This document shows positions 41,697-50,511 of a stretch of DNA of 64,000 nt, in pieces. The stretch spans positions 62,001 to 126,000 of the forward strand of contig NZ_VOBR01000003.1 of assembly GCF_007845675.1 (NCBI RefSeq), written 5' to 3'. The DNA is from Lentzea tibetensis (GTDB lineage Bacteria; Actinomycetota; Actinomycetes; Mycobacteriales; Pseudonocardiaceae). A model generated the notes under the pieces. The model was not told the origin of the DNA and ran no database searches. It saw only the letters and a program-made list of their open reading frames with translations. Made by a program: the position numbers and the translations under genes. Each line of letters starts with the position of its first letter. The first letter of the stretch is position 1.

Positions 41697-42089
41697 TCAG
41701 TCTGAGAAGTGGAACACTCCGGACGTCGCCGCGTGGGCGAGGCACGGGTTCGCGAAGGTCTCGCGGTAGCTGACCCTCTTGCCGCGCCACTTACCGCGTG
41801 CGGCAACGGTCGTCTCGTTGAACTCCATCGTGCAGAGGACCGAGTCCGACCTGCCGGGGAGGTTGTTGAAGTCGCCTTCGGCCTCGGCGATCCTGTCGCA
41901 GGCCTCCTCGGCCGATTGGTGCGTACCGCCGGGCGGTTCGCACTTCAGCTGCGCGGTGCTGAGCGACGTCTGTGCCTGCTGGCGCAAGGAGAGCACCAGT
42001 GACGACTGTGTGGCGGCGCCTGCCGGGATGACGCCCATGAGCGGTGCGGCCAGCATGAGGCACGCAAACAAGATTCGAGTCCTGGCCAT
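41697..42089 (-). CDS. Subtilisin inhibitor-like secreted protein (SSI family)
   Basis: The protein has 130 residues: a 26-residue Sec signal peptide and an SSI domain of about 105. Four cysteines, C50-C64 and C86-C116, give the two SSI disulfides. The family words LKCEPPGG, EACDRIAEAEGDF, RGKWRGKRVSY and TFANPC are all present. By alignment with Streptomyces SSI, the reactive site follows C86-T with P1 = M88 and P1' = E89, which predicts inhibition of subtilisin-like proteases. These proteins hold back the producer's own secreted proteases during development. ATG 42089 begins the signal peptide; upstream codons are not used. Confidence 0.92.
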   Translation of the reverse strand: MARTRILFACLMLAAPLMGVIPAGAATQSSLVLSLRQQAQTSLSTAQLKCEPPGGTHQSAEEACDRIAEAEGDFNNLPGRSDSVLCTMEFNETTVAARGKWRGKRVSYRETFANPCLAHAATSGVFHFSD

Positions 42090-42206
42090 GTCTTCACAGT
42101 GGACGGCCAAAACCTGAAACTCCAGCCAACTCAGCGGTAACACCGGATCGTGTACCTCGCCGCTCACCGTGCAACCGCCCGTGCACAACCACCGTCGCCG
42201 AAATCG

Positions 42207-42255
42207 ATGAGGGGAGGCCTTTGTAGACCTGAGGTCCATGAAGGCCTTCCCTCAT
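42207..42255 (-). terminator. Terminator of the SGNH hydrolase gene
   Basis: Arms of 15 bases (42207-42221 and 42241-42255) pair with one G-U. An inner stem GACC/GGTC shortens the loop. The hairpin begins 3 bases after the stop of the gene on the minus strand. Confidence 0.75.
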
Positions 42256-42258
42256 GGA

Positions 42259-43113
42259 TCACCCGGTCGTGAGCGTGCCGGCCACCTGGTTACCCACAGC
42301 GGCCATGCCCGCCGCGTTGGGGTGCACCGGGGACGCGAGCGAGGTGGGGATGATGCCCTCGACGTACTTCTTCCACGGCAGCGCGCAGACGTCGTGGCCG
42401 AGGCTGATGTCGTACGGGTTGACGAACGCGGCGCCCGCGAGCTGCGCCTGCGTGCCGAGCATGCCGTTGAGCTGCTGCTGCACGCCGTCGAGGAACGGCA
42501 CGTCGCCCTTCGCCACGGGCACGACCGGCCAGCAGCCCTGCGACGGTGGCATGACCCGCAGGTAGCCGACGACCACGACCTTGGCCTTCGGTGCGCGCTG
42601 CTTGATGCCCGCGAGCACGTTCGCGATCTTCGGCGCGGTGGCGGCGATGCGCTGGGCGAGCTCGTCGCCGAACGCCGCCTTGCAGGGCGCGCCGTGCGGG
42701 TCGGTGACGCTCTTGCTCGCGCAGGTCGTGATGATGTCGGAGAACCCGATGTCGTTGCCGCCGATCGACACCGTGACGAGGTCGGTCGACGCGCTGAGCG
42801 CACTCAGCTGCGCGACGCTCTGGCCGGGGAAGCCGCTCTGCGCGGCGAACATGTCCTTGGTCTGGGCGCCACCGCACGAGATGTCGGTGAACTTCTCGAT
42901 CCTCAGCCGCCTGGTCAGCACCGATGGGTAGTTCTGCGTCGACTTGAAGCAGCTCAGCGGGTCGAGTCTCTGGAGGGGGATGAACGGTCCGGAGACGAAC
43001 GAGTCACCGAGGGAGACGTAGTTCCGGTACCTCGGTGCGGCGCTGGCGGTCGGCACGAGCAGGGCAGCGATCATGGTCGTGAGCAGGGCAACCACAGTCA
43101 CTCGGCGCGTCAT
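42259..43113 (-). CDS. Secreted SGNH/GDSL-type hydrolase
   Basis: The protein has 284 residues with a 26-residue Sec signal peptide. The four SGNH blocks are visible: YVSLGDSF with nucleophile S38, the Gly of block II in SCGGAQTKD, IGGNDIGF (block III), and the His of block V in PVHPNAAG. Pairs of Cys suggest disulfides, as in secreted Streptomyces GDSL lipases. It hydrolyses ester bonds of lipids or acylated polysaccharides outside the cell. ATG 43113 with GAGGTAGC upstream is the start. Two more members of this family lie at 54.8-56.5 kb. Confidence 0.9.
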   Translation of the reverse strand: MTRRVTVVALLTTMIAALLVPTASAAPRYRNYVSLGDSFVSGPFIPLQRLDPLSCFKSTQNYPSVLTRRLRIEKFTDISCGGAQTKDMFAAQSGFPGQSVAQLSALSASTDLVTVSIGGNDIGFSDIITTCASKSVTDPHGAPCKAAFGDELAQRIAATAPKIANVLAGIKQRAPKAKVVVVGYLRVMPPSQGCWPVVPVAKGDVPFLDGVQQQLNGMLGTQAQLAGAAFVNPYDISLGHDVCALPWKKYVEGIIPTSLASPVHPNAAGMAAVGNQVAGTLTTG

Positions 43114-43201
43114 TGCTACCTCGTTACTCTGGAGTAGGTACGTGAGACGAAGGGTGACCGGATGATTGCGCGCTGTCAATACTTGCGGGCACCCTGGAGG
43201 G

Positions 43202-44485
43202 ATGACGGGGGTCCGCAAGGCGGCAGTGGCGAGCTCGGTGGGGAACGCGGTTGAGCTGTACGACTTCCTGCTCTACGGCACGGCGTCCGCCCTGGTGTTC
43301 GACAAGATCTTCTTTCCGCAGTTCGACAGCCGCGTCGGCGTGCTGCTGGCGTTCCTGACGTTCGGCGCCGGCTTCTTCGCGCGCCCGCTGGGCGGCGTGG
43401 TGATCGGCCACTTCGGCGACCGCGTCGGGCGGCGCACCATGCTCGTGATCACGCTCTCCGCGACCGGGCTCGCGACGGCGTTGATCGGCGTGCTGCCGAC
43501 CTACGCGTCGGCGGGCATCGCGGCGCCGCTCATGCTGGTGGCGCTGCGCGTGCTGCAGGGCTTCTTCATGGGCGGTGAACAGGGCGGCGCGTCGCTGATG
43601 GCGGTCGAGCACGCCCCGCCGGGCCGCCGGGGCTGGTACGGCAGCTGGGTGTTCATCGGCTCGCCGGTCGGCCTGATCCTGGCGAACGTCGCGATGTTCC
43701 TGGCGACCAGGTGGTCCGGCCCGGACTTCCTCGTGTGGGGCTGGCGGATCCCGTTCCTGTTCAGCATCGTGCTGGTCGGCATCGGCCTGTACGTGCGGCT
43801 GCGCGTCGACGAGAGCCCGCTGTTCGAACGCGAGGAGGCGGTGAAGCTGCCGGTCGCGCGGGTGCTGCGGGAGTCGTGGCGGCGGGTGCTGCTCGCGGCG
43901 GGCGTGAACTTCGGCTTCCAGATCTTCATCTTCGTGCTGTCGGCGTGGCTGATCTCCTACGGGCGCAGGGAGTTGAGCGTTCCCGCGAACACGATGCTGA
44001 TGGCCACGGTCATCGGCTCGCTGGGGCAGGCGCTGACCGTGCCGCTGTTCGCGCGGCTGTCCGACCGGATCGGCAGGCTGCCGGTGATGCTCGGCGGGGC
44101 GATCTTCATCGGCGTGTTCGCGTTCCCGATGTTCTGGCTGCTGGACGCGCGGTACGTCGTGCTCGCGATGGTGCTCGGCTTCGTCGGTTCCGGCGCGTTG
44201 TTCGGGCCGACCGCCGCCTACTACGCCGAGCTGTTCGCCACGCGCGTGCGGTACACCGGCGTGGCGCTGAGCTACCAGCTCGGCGCGGTGCTGGGCGGCG
44301 GGCTGTCGCCGTTCGTCGCGCAGTGGCTGCTCGGGTTCAAGCTCGGCGCGTGGCCCATCGCCGTGTACCTGATCTTCGGTGCCGCGGTGAGCGTCGCGTG
44401 CCTGCTCACGATCGGGTCAACGCACGAGGTGGAGCCTGCGCGTGGCGAGTCCGATCGTCAGCCGTTGACCCCAGCCGAGGCGTAG
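43202..44485 (+). CDS. MFS transporter, metabolite:H+ symporter (MHS) family
   Basis: The protein has 427 residues with 12 hydrophobic segments. The MHS signatures are the first helix with [26 protein letters not shown] in the 2-3 loop, and [22 protein letters not shown]. The family imports organic acids such as proline, betaine, shikimate or alpha-ketoglutarate with protons, and the exact substrate is not readable. ATG 43202 begins ahead of helix 1. The 3' end overlaps the convergent NAD-kinase-like gene by 69 bp. Confidence 0.92.
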   Translation: MTGVRKAAVASSVGNAVELYDFLLYGTASALVFDKIFFPQFDSRVGVLLAFLTFGAGFFARPLGGVVIGHFGDRVGRRTMLVITLSATGLATALIGVLPTYASAGIAAPLMLVALRVLQGFFMGGEQGGASLMAVEHAPPGRRGWYGSWVFIGSPVGLILANVAMFLATRWSGPDFLVWGWRIPFLFSIVLVGIGLYVRLRVDESPLFEREEAVKLPVARVLRESWRRVLLAAGVNFGFQIFIFVLSAWLISYGRRELSVPANTMLMATVIGSLGQALTVPLFARLSDRIGRLPVMLGGAIFIGVFAFPMFWLLDARYVVLAMVLGFVGSGALFGPTAAYYAELFATRVRYTGVALSYQLGAVLGGGLSPFVAQWLLGFKLGAWPIAVYLIFGAAVSVACLLTIGSTHEVEPARGESDRQPLTPAEA

Positions 44486-45262
44486 CGCGTCGGACTCGAT
44501 GCCGTCGCCGAACGCGACGAGGCCGTCGGACTCGACGTCGATGCCGAGCGGGTCGCCGAGTTCGCCCTCGGTGCGGGTGACGCCGGTGCCCGGTGACGGC
44601 CACGCCTCGCGGACGAACCACACGAGCCTGCGTTCGGTCGGGGTGGGGAGTGCGATCTCGCTGTGCCGTTCGCGGTGCACCGAGCTGCACCAGCCGGTCG
44701 CGCCCGTGCCGGTGCCGATCAGGACGCCGCTGGACGCCTGGCGTTCGTCGGCGATGCGGTAGCGGGCGGTCTGGTGCGTCGGGTGGCCGACGTAGATCTC
44801 GTTGAGCGCCAACAGGGTCTGGCCGTCGTCGGTGCGCGCCTCGACCATGGTGCGCTCCTCGACCTCCCTGCTGTGCAGCAGCGAGCGGGCGTCCTCGGGG
44901 GAGTGCCGGGCGAGCACTCCCCGTTCCGGGTTGATGCCGATGACGGGCTGGCCGTCGAGGTACTTCGCGACGTTCGCGACCAGCCCGTCCTGGCCGACGA
45001 TCACAACGACGTCCTCCGGTGCGAACAGGAACCGGCTGAGGTCGTCGCGTTCGACTACGCCGCGGCGCCAGTCCATCGGGATGGCGGCTTCGACGACCCT
45101 GCGCGCGTGCCTGGCCTGGTGATCACGGTGCTCCACTTCCTCGAGGCTGCGGTCCCGCGACCGCAGGAAGAACTCGACCTGTCCTCTGGTGCCGTGCCTG
45201 GCGAGCAGGTCCGTCAGCTCGGTCCTGCGGTGCACCAGCACGATCCGCGGTGCGAGTGTCAT
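44417..45262 (-). CDS. NAD-kinase-like protein
   Basis: The protein has 281 residues. It keeps the landmarks of the ATP-NAD kinase fold in altered form: VGQDG (90-93, where active enzymes have GGDG; the Asp is kept), ALNEIYVGH (N154-E155, the NE motif), and [11 protein letters not shown] in place of the diphosphate loop. It is shorter and more diverged than housekeeping NadK. It may phosphorylate, bind or sense NAD(H). ATG 45262 overlaps the SPFH stop (ATGA), so the two proteins are made together, behind an operator next to a Nudix/NrtR-like gene. Confidence 0.8.
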   Translation of the reverse strand: MTLAPRIVLVHRRTELTDLLARHGTRGQVEFFLRSRDRSLEEVEHRDHQARHARRVVEAAIPMDWRRGVVERDDLSRFLFAPEDVVVIVGQDGLVANVAKYLDGQPVIGINPERGVLARHSPEDARSLLHSREVEERTMVEARTDDGQTLLALNEIYVGHPTHQTARYRIADERQASSGVLIGTGTGATGWCSSVHRERHSEIALPTPTERRLVWFVREAWPSPGTGVTRTEGELGDPLGIDVESDGLVAFGDGIESDALRLGWGQRLTIGLATRRLHLVR

Positions 45263-46218
45263 GACGTCAGCTTGTTCACCAGCGACGTCACCACGTCCGG
45301 CGTGATCGTGATGCTGCTGATGTCCGGCACGTTCTTGGCGAACTCCTGCGCGGCCAGCCCGAAGAGGACCTTCTCCGGCAGGTCGCGGTAGGCGTCGAGA
45401 CGCGCAGCCTCACCGGCGGCCTCGGCCTCGGCGAGCTTGCGGATGCCCTCGGCCTTGGCGTCGTGCGCGATGCGTGCGGCGTTCGCGTTGTCCTGCGCGG
45501 TCTTCAGCGCGTTGGCGCCGCGCTGGACGACCAGCTGCTCCTCGCGCCTGGCCAGCTCGATCTGGTTCTGCAGCTCGTTCTCGCTGATCGAACGCTCCCG
45601 CTCGACGGCCATGGCCCGGCGCTCGTAGGTGGCCTTGTCCGCGTCCTGCTGCACCTTCTCGCGCACGGTCGTCTGCAGCGCCTTCTCCATGTCCGCGTCC
45701 GGCCTGATCGCGACGACGCGGACGTCGATCACGCGCAGCCCCGTCTCCTCGAAGCGCGGGTCGCCCGCCATGCCCGCGGTGACGGTCTGCTTGACCGTCT
45801 CGACGCCGTCGATCAGCGCGGTCTCCAGCGTGGTCTTGGTGAGCAACTGGAGCGCGTGCTGCTGCGTGCTCTCCGTCAGCAGGCCCGCGACCTGGTTCAA
45901 CGGGTCGCCGCGCCAGTCGCCCTCGTCCGGGTCGATCGAGAAGTCGATGCGCGCGGCCGCCGTGTCCGGGTCGGTGAAGCGGTAGGTGACGGTGAGCTGG
46001 ACCGTGACGTCCTGAAAGTCCTTCGTCCGCGCGTGGAACAGCATCGGCAGCTCGCGGTCGTCGACCGGGATCTCGCTCAGCACCGCCGTGCGCGGGCGGA
46101 ACCAGAAGCTCAGGCCCGTTCCCTCGTGGACGACCTTGCCGTTGCGCACGTGTCTCACGTGGACCGTCGGTGCTCCTCTGAGGTGCCGCAGTCCGGGGTA
46201 GCCGCTGATGTCCGCCAT
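45259..46218 (-). CDS. SPFH/Band-7 domain protein
   Basis: The protein has 319 residues. The SPFH domain occupies about 20-190. It is followed by a charged coiled coil (about 195-280) rich in Glu, Arg, Ala and Gln with [25 protein letters not shown]-type repeats, and a short C-terminal domain. No N-terminal transmembrane helix is seen, so membrane contact would be peripheral. Stomatin-like proteins form ring scaffolds that organise membrane enzymes. ATG 46218 has AAGGAG 7 bases upstream, and that RBS touches the edge of the 21-bp palindrome. Confidence 0.87.
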   Translation of the reverse strand: MADISGYPGLRHLRGAPTVHVRHVRNGKVVHEGTGLSFWFRPRTAVLSEIPVDDRELPMLFHARTKDFQDVTVQLTVTYRFTDPDTAAARIDFSIDPDEGDWRGDPLNQVAGLLTESTQQHALQLLTKTTLETALIDGVETVKQTVTAGMAGDPRFEETGLRVIDVRVVAIRPDADMEKALQTTVREKVQQDADKATYERRAMAVERERSISENELQNQIELARREEQLVVQRGANALKTAQDNANAARIAHDAKAEGIRKLAEAEAAGEAARLDAYRDLPEKVLFGLAAQEFAKNVPDISSITITPDVVTSLVNKLTS

Positions 46219-46228
46219 CGATCTCTCC

Positions 46229-46249
46229 TTATCGTCAGTCTGACGATAA
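46229..46249. promoter_or_regulatory. Perfect 21-bp palindrome between Nudix and SPFH genes
   Basis: Arms TTATCGTCAG and CTGACGATAA are exact reverse complements around a single T. The site lies 10 bases before the SPFH start and 16 before the Nudix start, so one bound protein could close both promoters. NrtR-type regulators bind palindromes of this size next to their own gene. Confidence 0.75.
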
Positions 46250-46265
46250 CACTACGATGGGTCCC

Positions 46266-46943
46266 ATGTACCGGCCAAGTGATTTCCCTCCCTTCGCGGT
46301 CACGGTCGACCTCGTCGTGCTGACGCTGCGGTCCGACGAGCTGTGCGCGCTGCTCGTCCGGCGCGGCGAGGCACCGCACAAGGGCAGGTGGGCGCTGCCG
46401 GGCGGGTTCGTGCGGGAGGACGAGTCGCTGGACGCGGCGGCCGCGCGGGAGCTGGCCGAGGAGACCGGGCTGGACCGCGTCCACTTGGAACAGTTGGGCA
46501 GCTACGGCGACCCGCGCCGCGACCCGCGGATGAGGGTCGTCAGCGTCGCCTACCTGGCCTTGGCGCCCGATCTGCCGGTGCCGGTGGCCGGTACGGACGC
46601 CTCCGAGGCGCGCTGGTCACCCGTGGACACGGCGGGCAAGCTCGCGTTCGACCACGGCCGGATCCTGGCCGACGGGGTGGAGCGGGCGCGGTCCAAGCTG
46701 GAGTACACGCCGCTCGGCACGGCGTTCTGCGCGCCGGACTTCACGGTCGCCGAGCTGCGCCGCGTCTATGAACTGGTGTGGGGCACGGCGCTGGACGCGC
46801 GCAACTTCCACCGCAAGGTCACCGGCGTACCGGGCCTGTTGGAACCGACAGGTGAGACCACCACGCGGGACGGCGGCCGCCCGGCACAGCTCTACCGCCG
46901 AGGCCCAGCCGCGACTCTCCACCCACCCCTGGTCAGGTCGTGA
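46266..46943 (+). CDS. Nudix-domain protein, NrtR-like regulator or ADP-ribose hydrolase
   Basis: The protein has 225 residues. The Nudix box is intact: G47-x5-E53-x7-R61-E62-L63-x-E65-E66-x-G68-L69. After it comes the NrtR-type C-terminal winged helix (FTVAELRRVYELVWGTALDARNFHRKVT). NrtR repressors use a Nudix domain to sense ADP-ribose-like NAD products. Regulators often have a broken box, so this one could also be catalytic. An ATG at 46257 would add three residues. The promoter and operator lie just upstream, and translation may be nearly leaderless. It is divergent from the SPFH and NAD-kinase-like operon, which makes that operon its likely target. Confidence 0.88.
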   Translation: MYRPSDFPPFAVTVDLVVLTLRSDELCALLVRRGEAPHKGRWALPGGFVREDESLDAAAARELAEETGLDRVHLEQLGSYGDPRRDPRMRVVSVAYLALAPDLPVPVAGTDASEARWSPVDTAGKLAFDHGRILADGVERARSKLEYTPLGTAFCAPDFTVAELRRVYELVWGTALDARNFHRKVTGVPGLLEPTGETTTRDGGRPAQLYRRGPAATLHPPLVRS

Positions 46944-46980
46944 GTGATTGGGAGCGCTATAGCACTCCCAATCACTCACG
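46939..46980. terminator. Bidirectional terminator overlapping the Nudix stop
   Basis: Perfect 16-bp arms (46939-46954 and 46965-46980) surround a 10-base loop that contains the palindrome GCTATAGC. The left arm includes the Nudix stop codon, and the right arm ends 4 bases before the convergent oxidoreductase gene. Confidence 0.8.
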
Positions 46981-46984
46981 AGGG

Positions 46985-47995
46985 TCAGCGCAGTGAGACG
47001 GTGTTGCCCGAGATCGAGGAGAGCTGGGCGGCCTCGATGACGTCCAGGCCGGTAACCGCGTCCTGCGGCTCCACGGGCGCGACGCCGGCCGCCACGGAGG
47101 CGTAGAACTCCTGGTACGCGCCGGGCTCGGTGCGGTAGGGCTCGCCGCCGAGACGTCCCCACGCCGCGGGCTCCTCCTCGCCCCAGCCGGGACCGCCGGG
47201 CGTGGCGCCAGCCTTCAGCAGCTCCTCCTGCGGGTCCATGCCGTGCTTCACGTACGCGGACTCGGTGCCCAGCACGCGGAACCGCGGCCCGAGGTCGGCG
47301 GCCAGCGCGCTCATCCACAGGTGGGAACGCACGCCGCCCTCGTGCTGCAGCGACAGGAACGCGTCGTCGTCCGCACGGGCACCGGCGCGCAGCGTGGAGA
47401 TCTCGGCGTGCACGGACAACGGCCGCCCGAACAGCGCGACGGCCTGGTCGATCAGGTGCGTGCCGAGGTCGAACAGGATGCTGCCCAGGTCCGCGGGGTC
47501 GCCGGACTCCTTCCACGTCGCCTTGATCTCCGGACGCCAGCGCTCGAACCGCGACTCGAAGCGGTGCACGTCGCCGAGCGCCTTGGCCTCGACCAGCTTG
47601 CGGACCGTCCGGAAGTCACCGTCCCAGCGGCGGTTGTGGAACGGGGCCAGCATCAGGCCCTTCTGCGACGCCATGCTGGCCAGCGCACGGGCCTCGCCCG
47701 CCGAGCCGGCGAACGGCTTGTCCACGACGGCGGGCAGGCCGTGCTCGAGCGCGGCCCGCGCGTGCGAGGCGTGGAAGCGGTTGGGCGTGGTGACCACGAC
47801 CAGGTCGTAGGAACCGGACCACACCTCGTCCAACGAGGACAGCACGGCCGTCGACGGGTAGCGCTCGCGCACCTCGGCCTGGCGGGCCGGGTTCGAGGTG
47901 ACCACCGCGCTCAGCGTCAGTCCGGGCGTCGATGCGATGAACGGGGCGTGGAAAGCCGCCCCACCGAGTCCGTAGCCGACCAGAGCTGTGCGCAT
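46985..47995 (-). CDS. Gfo/Idh/MocA-family oxidoreductase
   Basis: The protein has 336 residues. The N-terminal Rossmann domain begins MRTALVGYGLGGAAFHAPF. The cofactor-domain words VVVTTPNRFHASHARAALEHG and VDKPFAG supply the conserved Lys-Pro. The C-terminal alpha/beta domain has LGTHLIDQA with the catalytic-site His region. These enzymes oxidise or reduce sugars and inositols with NAD(P). The AFHAPF word suggests the YceM/scyllo-inositol dehydrogenase-like branch. ATG 47995 is chosen over an extended frame reaching 48067. It is co-directional with the next upstream gene, 10 bases away. Confidence 0.9.
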   Translation of the reverse strand: MRTALVGYGLGGAAFHAPFIASTPGLTLSAVVTSNPARQAEVRERYPSTAVLSSLDEVWSGSYDLVVVTTPNRFHASHARAALEHGLPAVVDKPFAGSAGEARALASMASQKGLMLAPFHNRRWDGDFRTVRKLVEAKALGDVHRFESRFERWRPEIKATWKESGDPADLGSILFDLGTHLIDQAVALFGRPLSVHAEISTLRAGARADDDAFLSLQHEGGVRSHLWMSALAADLGPRFRVLGTESAYVKHGMDPQEELLKAGATPGGPGWGEEEPAAWGRLGGEPYRTEPGAYQEFYASVAAGVAPVEPQDAVTGLDVIEAAQLSSISGNTVSLR

Positions 47996-48005
47996 GGATC
48001 TCACC

Positions 48006-48512
48006 CTACGGCTGGTCGTCCAGCGAGTCAGTGATCCACGGAGCCACCGGGAGGTCACGCGTCTCACATTCGATGGCGAGCTTCAACGTCCACCGCAGCG
48101 CTTGGAGCACGACCGTGGCCAGCTCCTGCGGCGCGCCGTTGGCCAGCGCGATCTCGATCTGCTCGGACGCGGCGTCCTGGTCGCCGTGCACCTCGGCCAG
48201 CAAAGCTCTGATGGCCGTGCGGACGGGCGGGTCGGCGTCGTCGATCTGGACCTCGTGGCCCTCCTCGTCGAACACCTGCATCTTGACCGGCGTCGCGCCG
48301 CCGGAGCCGAGCGAGCCGACCATCGAGCTGCACTCGGCGAACAGCAGCAGGACCAGCTCCCTGATCTCCTCGTTGCCCTCGGGCGAACCGCTCAGGTAGC
48401 CGGTCACGAGGTCAACCGCGACCGCGTCCTCCCCGGCCTTGGCCGCGGCCAGCGCCTCACCGGCCACGGCCGTGAGCCGGGACCAGCGGTCTGGATCTTG
48501 CTGCGGTTGCAT
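48006..48512 (-). CDS. Hypothetical protein, helical, acidic
   Basis: The protein has 168 residues, pI clearly acidic, and is predicted mostly helical (AGEALAAAKAGEDAVAVDLV, EIRELVLLLFAECSSMVG, QELATVVLQALRWTLKLAIE). There is no signal peptide, membrane span or catalytic motif. ATG 48512 is the start. It precedes the Gfo/Idh/MocA gene by 10 bases and may be co-transcribed with it. I do not recognise a family. Confidence 0.75.
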   Translation of the reverse strand: MQPQQDPDRWSRLTAVAGEALAAAKAGEDAVAVDLVTGYLSGSPEGNEEIRELVLLLFAECSSMVGSLGSGGATPVKMQVFDEEGHEVQIDDADPPVRTAIRALLAEVHGDQDAASEQIEIALANGAPQELATVVLQALRWTLKLAIECETRDLPVAPWITDSLDDQP

Positions 48513-48666
48513 CGCCTCATCTTCCGCCGGACACCGGGATCCTCTGCCCTACTGCCTACCGCTTGCCCTTCCACTGCCGCAATGCCCCATCTTGATCAGA
48601 GTGCTACCGAGGTATGTCACTCCCAGGTCCAATGTGCGGACCCGCGCGGCGACCTAGCATCGGGAC

Positions 48667-49809
48667 GTGATGCGCACACTGGCACAGGTCCTGCTCCTCC
48701 CGGACCCGACGCGCGTGTTCGCCCAGCTCTTCGGCCGGTACAAGCGTTACGCGAACTGGGCGTTCCTGCTGTACGGGGTGATCATCGCGATCATCGGCAG
48801 CGCAGAGTACGTCAAGTACGACGAACCCGACGGTTACTGGCCCCTCTTCTTCGCGCTGACCGTGGGAACCTACGTGCTGCTCACCCGGTCACCGCTGGCC
48901 GCGTGGCGGCTCGCCACGGTCGCGGTGCTGGTCGAGGGCGGGCTGAGCTACTACTACGAGGCGCCGCTCACGGCGTGGCAGTGGTGCATGTACGTGCCGG
49001 TGCTGGCCTCGCTGGCGCTGTTCTACTCGCGCGGTGTGGTGATCACCACGCTGGTGTTCACCGAACTCGTCATGCTGGCGTTCCGCGGCAGGGAGACCGA
49101 GGAGGTGGTCACCTGGTCGATGCTCGCGGTGCTGGTGATCGCGGTCGTCGGCTACCTGTTCGGCGCGCGCGGACGTGCCGAGCAGCAGATCGAGGAGGAG
49201 AAGGCCGAGAAGGGCGCGCTGGTCGAACGGGCGCGGATCGCCCGCGAGATGCACGACATCGTGGCGCACCACATGTCGAACGTGGTGGTGCGATGTGAGA
49301 CGGCTCCCTATCGGATCACCGACTTGTCCGACGCGGCGAAGGAGGAGTTCGCCGAGGTCGGCGAGGCCGCCCGCAGCGCGATCACGGACATGCAGCGGTT
49401 GCTCGGCGTGCTGCGCGCGGACGGCCAGACGCCGGACACCGAGCCGCAGCCGGGCATCAACCAGATTCCGGAGCTGGTGCGCGGGACCGGGTCCGCGGCC
49501 GAGATCGACGTGGGCGACGTGCCGGAGGCCGTCGGGCTCACCGCGTACCGCGTCGTGCAGGAGGCGATCACGAACGCCCAGCGGCACGCGCCCGGCTCGG
49601 TCGTCTCCGTGCACGTGCACCGCGAGGGCGACGAACTCGACGTGGTGGTGCGCAACACCGCGGGCGGGCCGTCGTTGGGTGGGGGCGGCGGGCGTGGGCT
49701 GACCGGCATGCGGGAACGGGTCGCGGTGCACGGCGGGACGTTGACGGTGAAGTCGACGGACGACGGCGGGTTCGCCGTCCGGGCGAGAATTCCCTTGGGG
49801 GGCAAGTGA
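48667..49809 (+). CDS. Two-component sensor histidine kinase (NarL-type, HisKA_3)
   Basis: The protein has 380 residues. Five or six hydrophobic helices (about 30-165) form an input domain without a large external loop, so the signal is likely in the membrane. The dimerisation helix AREMHDIVAHHMSNVV carries phosphoacceptor H196. The ATPase domain shows VQEAITNAQRHA (N box) and GGGRGLTGMRERV (G box). It phosphorylates the response regulator encoded next. The start is GTG 48667 or ATG 48670. The stop overlaps the regulator start as GTGA. Confidence 0.93.
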   Translation: MMRTLAQVLLLPDPTRVFAQLFGRYKRYANWAFLLYGVIIAIIGSAEYVKYDEPDGYWPLFFALTVGTYVLLTRSPLAAWRLATVAVLVEGGLSYYYEAPLTAWQWCMYVPVLASLALFYSRGVVITTLVFTELVMLAFRGRETEEVVTWSMLAVLVIAVVGYLFGARGRAEQQIEEEKAEKGALVERARIAREMHDIVAHHMSNVVVRCETAPYRITDLSDAAKEEFAEVGEAARSAITDMQRLLGVLRADGQTPDTEPQPGINQIPELVRGTGSAAEIDVGDVPEAVGLTAYRVVQEAITNAQRHAPGSVVSVHVHREGDELDVVVRNTAGGPSLGGGGGRGLTGMRERVAVHGGTLTVKSTDDGGFAVRARIPLGGK

Positions 49810-50459
49810 TCAGGGTTGTCGTCGTCGACGACCAGGCGATGGTGCGCGAGGGTTTCTCCGCGCTGCTGGGCGCGCAGGAGGACATCGTGGTCGTCGGCGC
49901 CGCCGGTGACGGGCTGTCCGGTGTCGCGCTCTCGCGCGAGCTGAAGCCGGACGTCGTGCTGATGGACATCCGCATGCCGGAGATGGACGGGCTCACCGCG
50001 ACCAAGCTGCTGCTGGAGGGCGTGAACTGCCCGCGCGTGCTGGTGCTGACCACGTTCGACCTCGACGACTACGTCTACGAGGCGTTGCGCGCCGGTGCCA
50101 GTGGGTTCCTGCTCAAGCACGCGCCCGCGTCCGAGCTCGTGAACGCGGTGCGCGTGGTGGCGCAGGGCGACGCGCTGCTGGCACCGTCGATCACCAAGCG
50201 GCTCATCGAGGACTTCGTGCGCACGCGCCGGATCGAACGCGTGCGGCCCGCCGCGTTGTCGGTGCTGACCGACCGCGAGACGCAGATTCTCGTGCTGGTG
50301 GCGAAGGGCATGTCGAACGCGGAGATCGCCGCGCACCTCGTGCTCGCCGAGCAGACCGTCAAGACGCACGTGAGCCGGGTGCTCGCGAAACTCGTGCTGC
50401 GCGACCGGGCCCAGCTCGTCATCGCAGCCTACGAGAGCGGGCTCGTGGTACCGGGGTAA
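49806..50459 (+). CDS. NarL/LuxR-type response regulator
   Basis: The protein has 217 residues. The receiver domain has the acidic pair D8-D9, phosphoacceptor D54 (LMDIRMP), Thr in LTTFD and Lys in FLLKHAP. The LuxR-type helix-turn-helix follows (LTDRETQILVLVAKGMSNAEIAAHL, VKTHVSRVLAKL). It is translationally coupled to the histidine kinase and will be its partner. The next genes are co-directional, with a 52-bp gap, and may be among its targets. Confidence 0.95.
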   Translation: MIRVVVVDDQAMVREGFSALLGAQEDIVVVGAAGDGLSGVALSRELKPDVVLMDIRMPEMDGLTATKLLLEGVNCPRVLVLTTFDLDDYVYEALRAGASGFLLKHAPASELVNAVRVVAQGDALLAPSITKRLIEDFVRTRRIERVRPAALSVLTDRETQILVLVAKGMSNAEIAAHLVLAEQTVKTHVSRVLAKLVLRDRAQLVIAAYESGLVVPG

Positions 50460-50511
50460 TGGCTCTCCGGCGTGACGACCGGGGCCCGTTCACCTTCCTA
50501 GCTTCCGTGTC

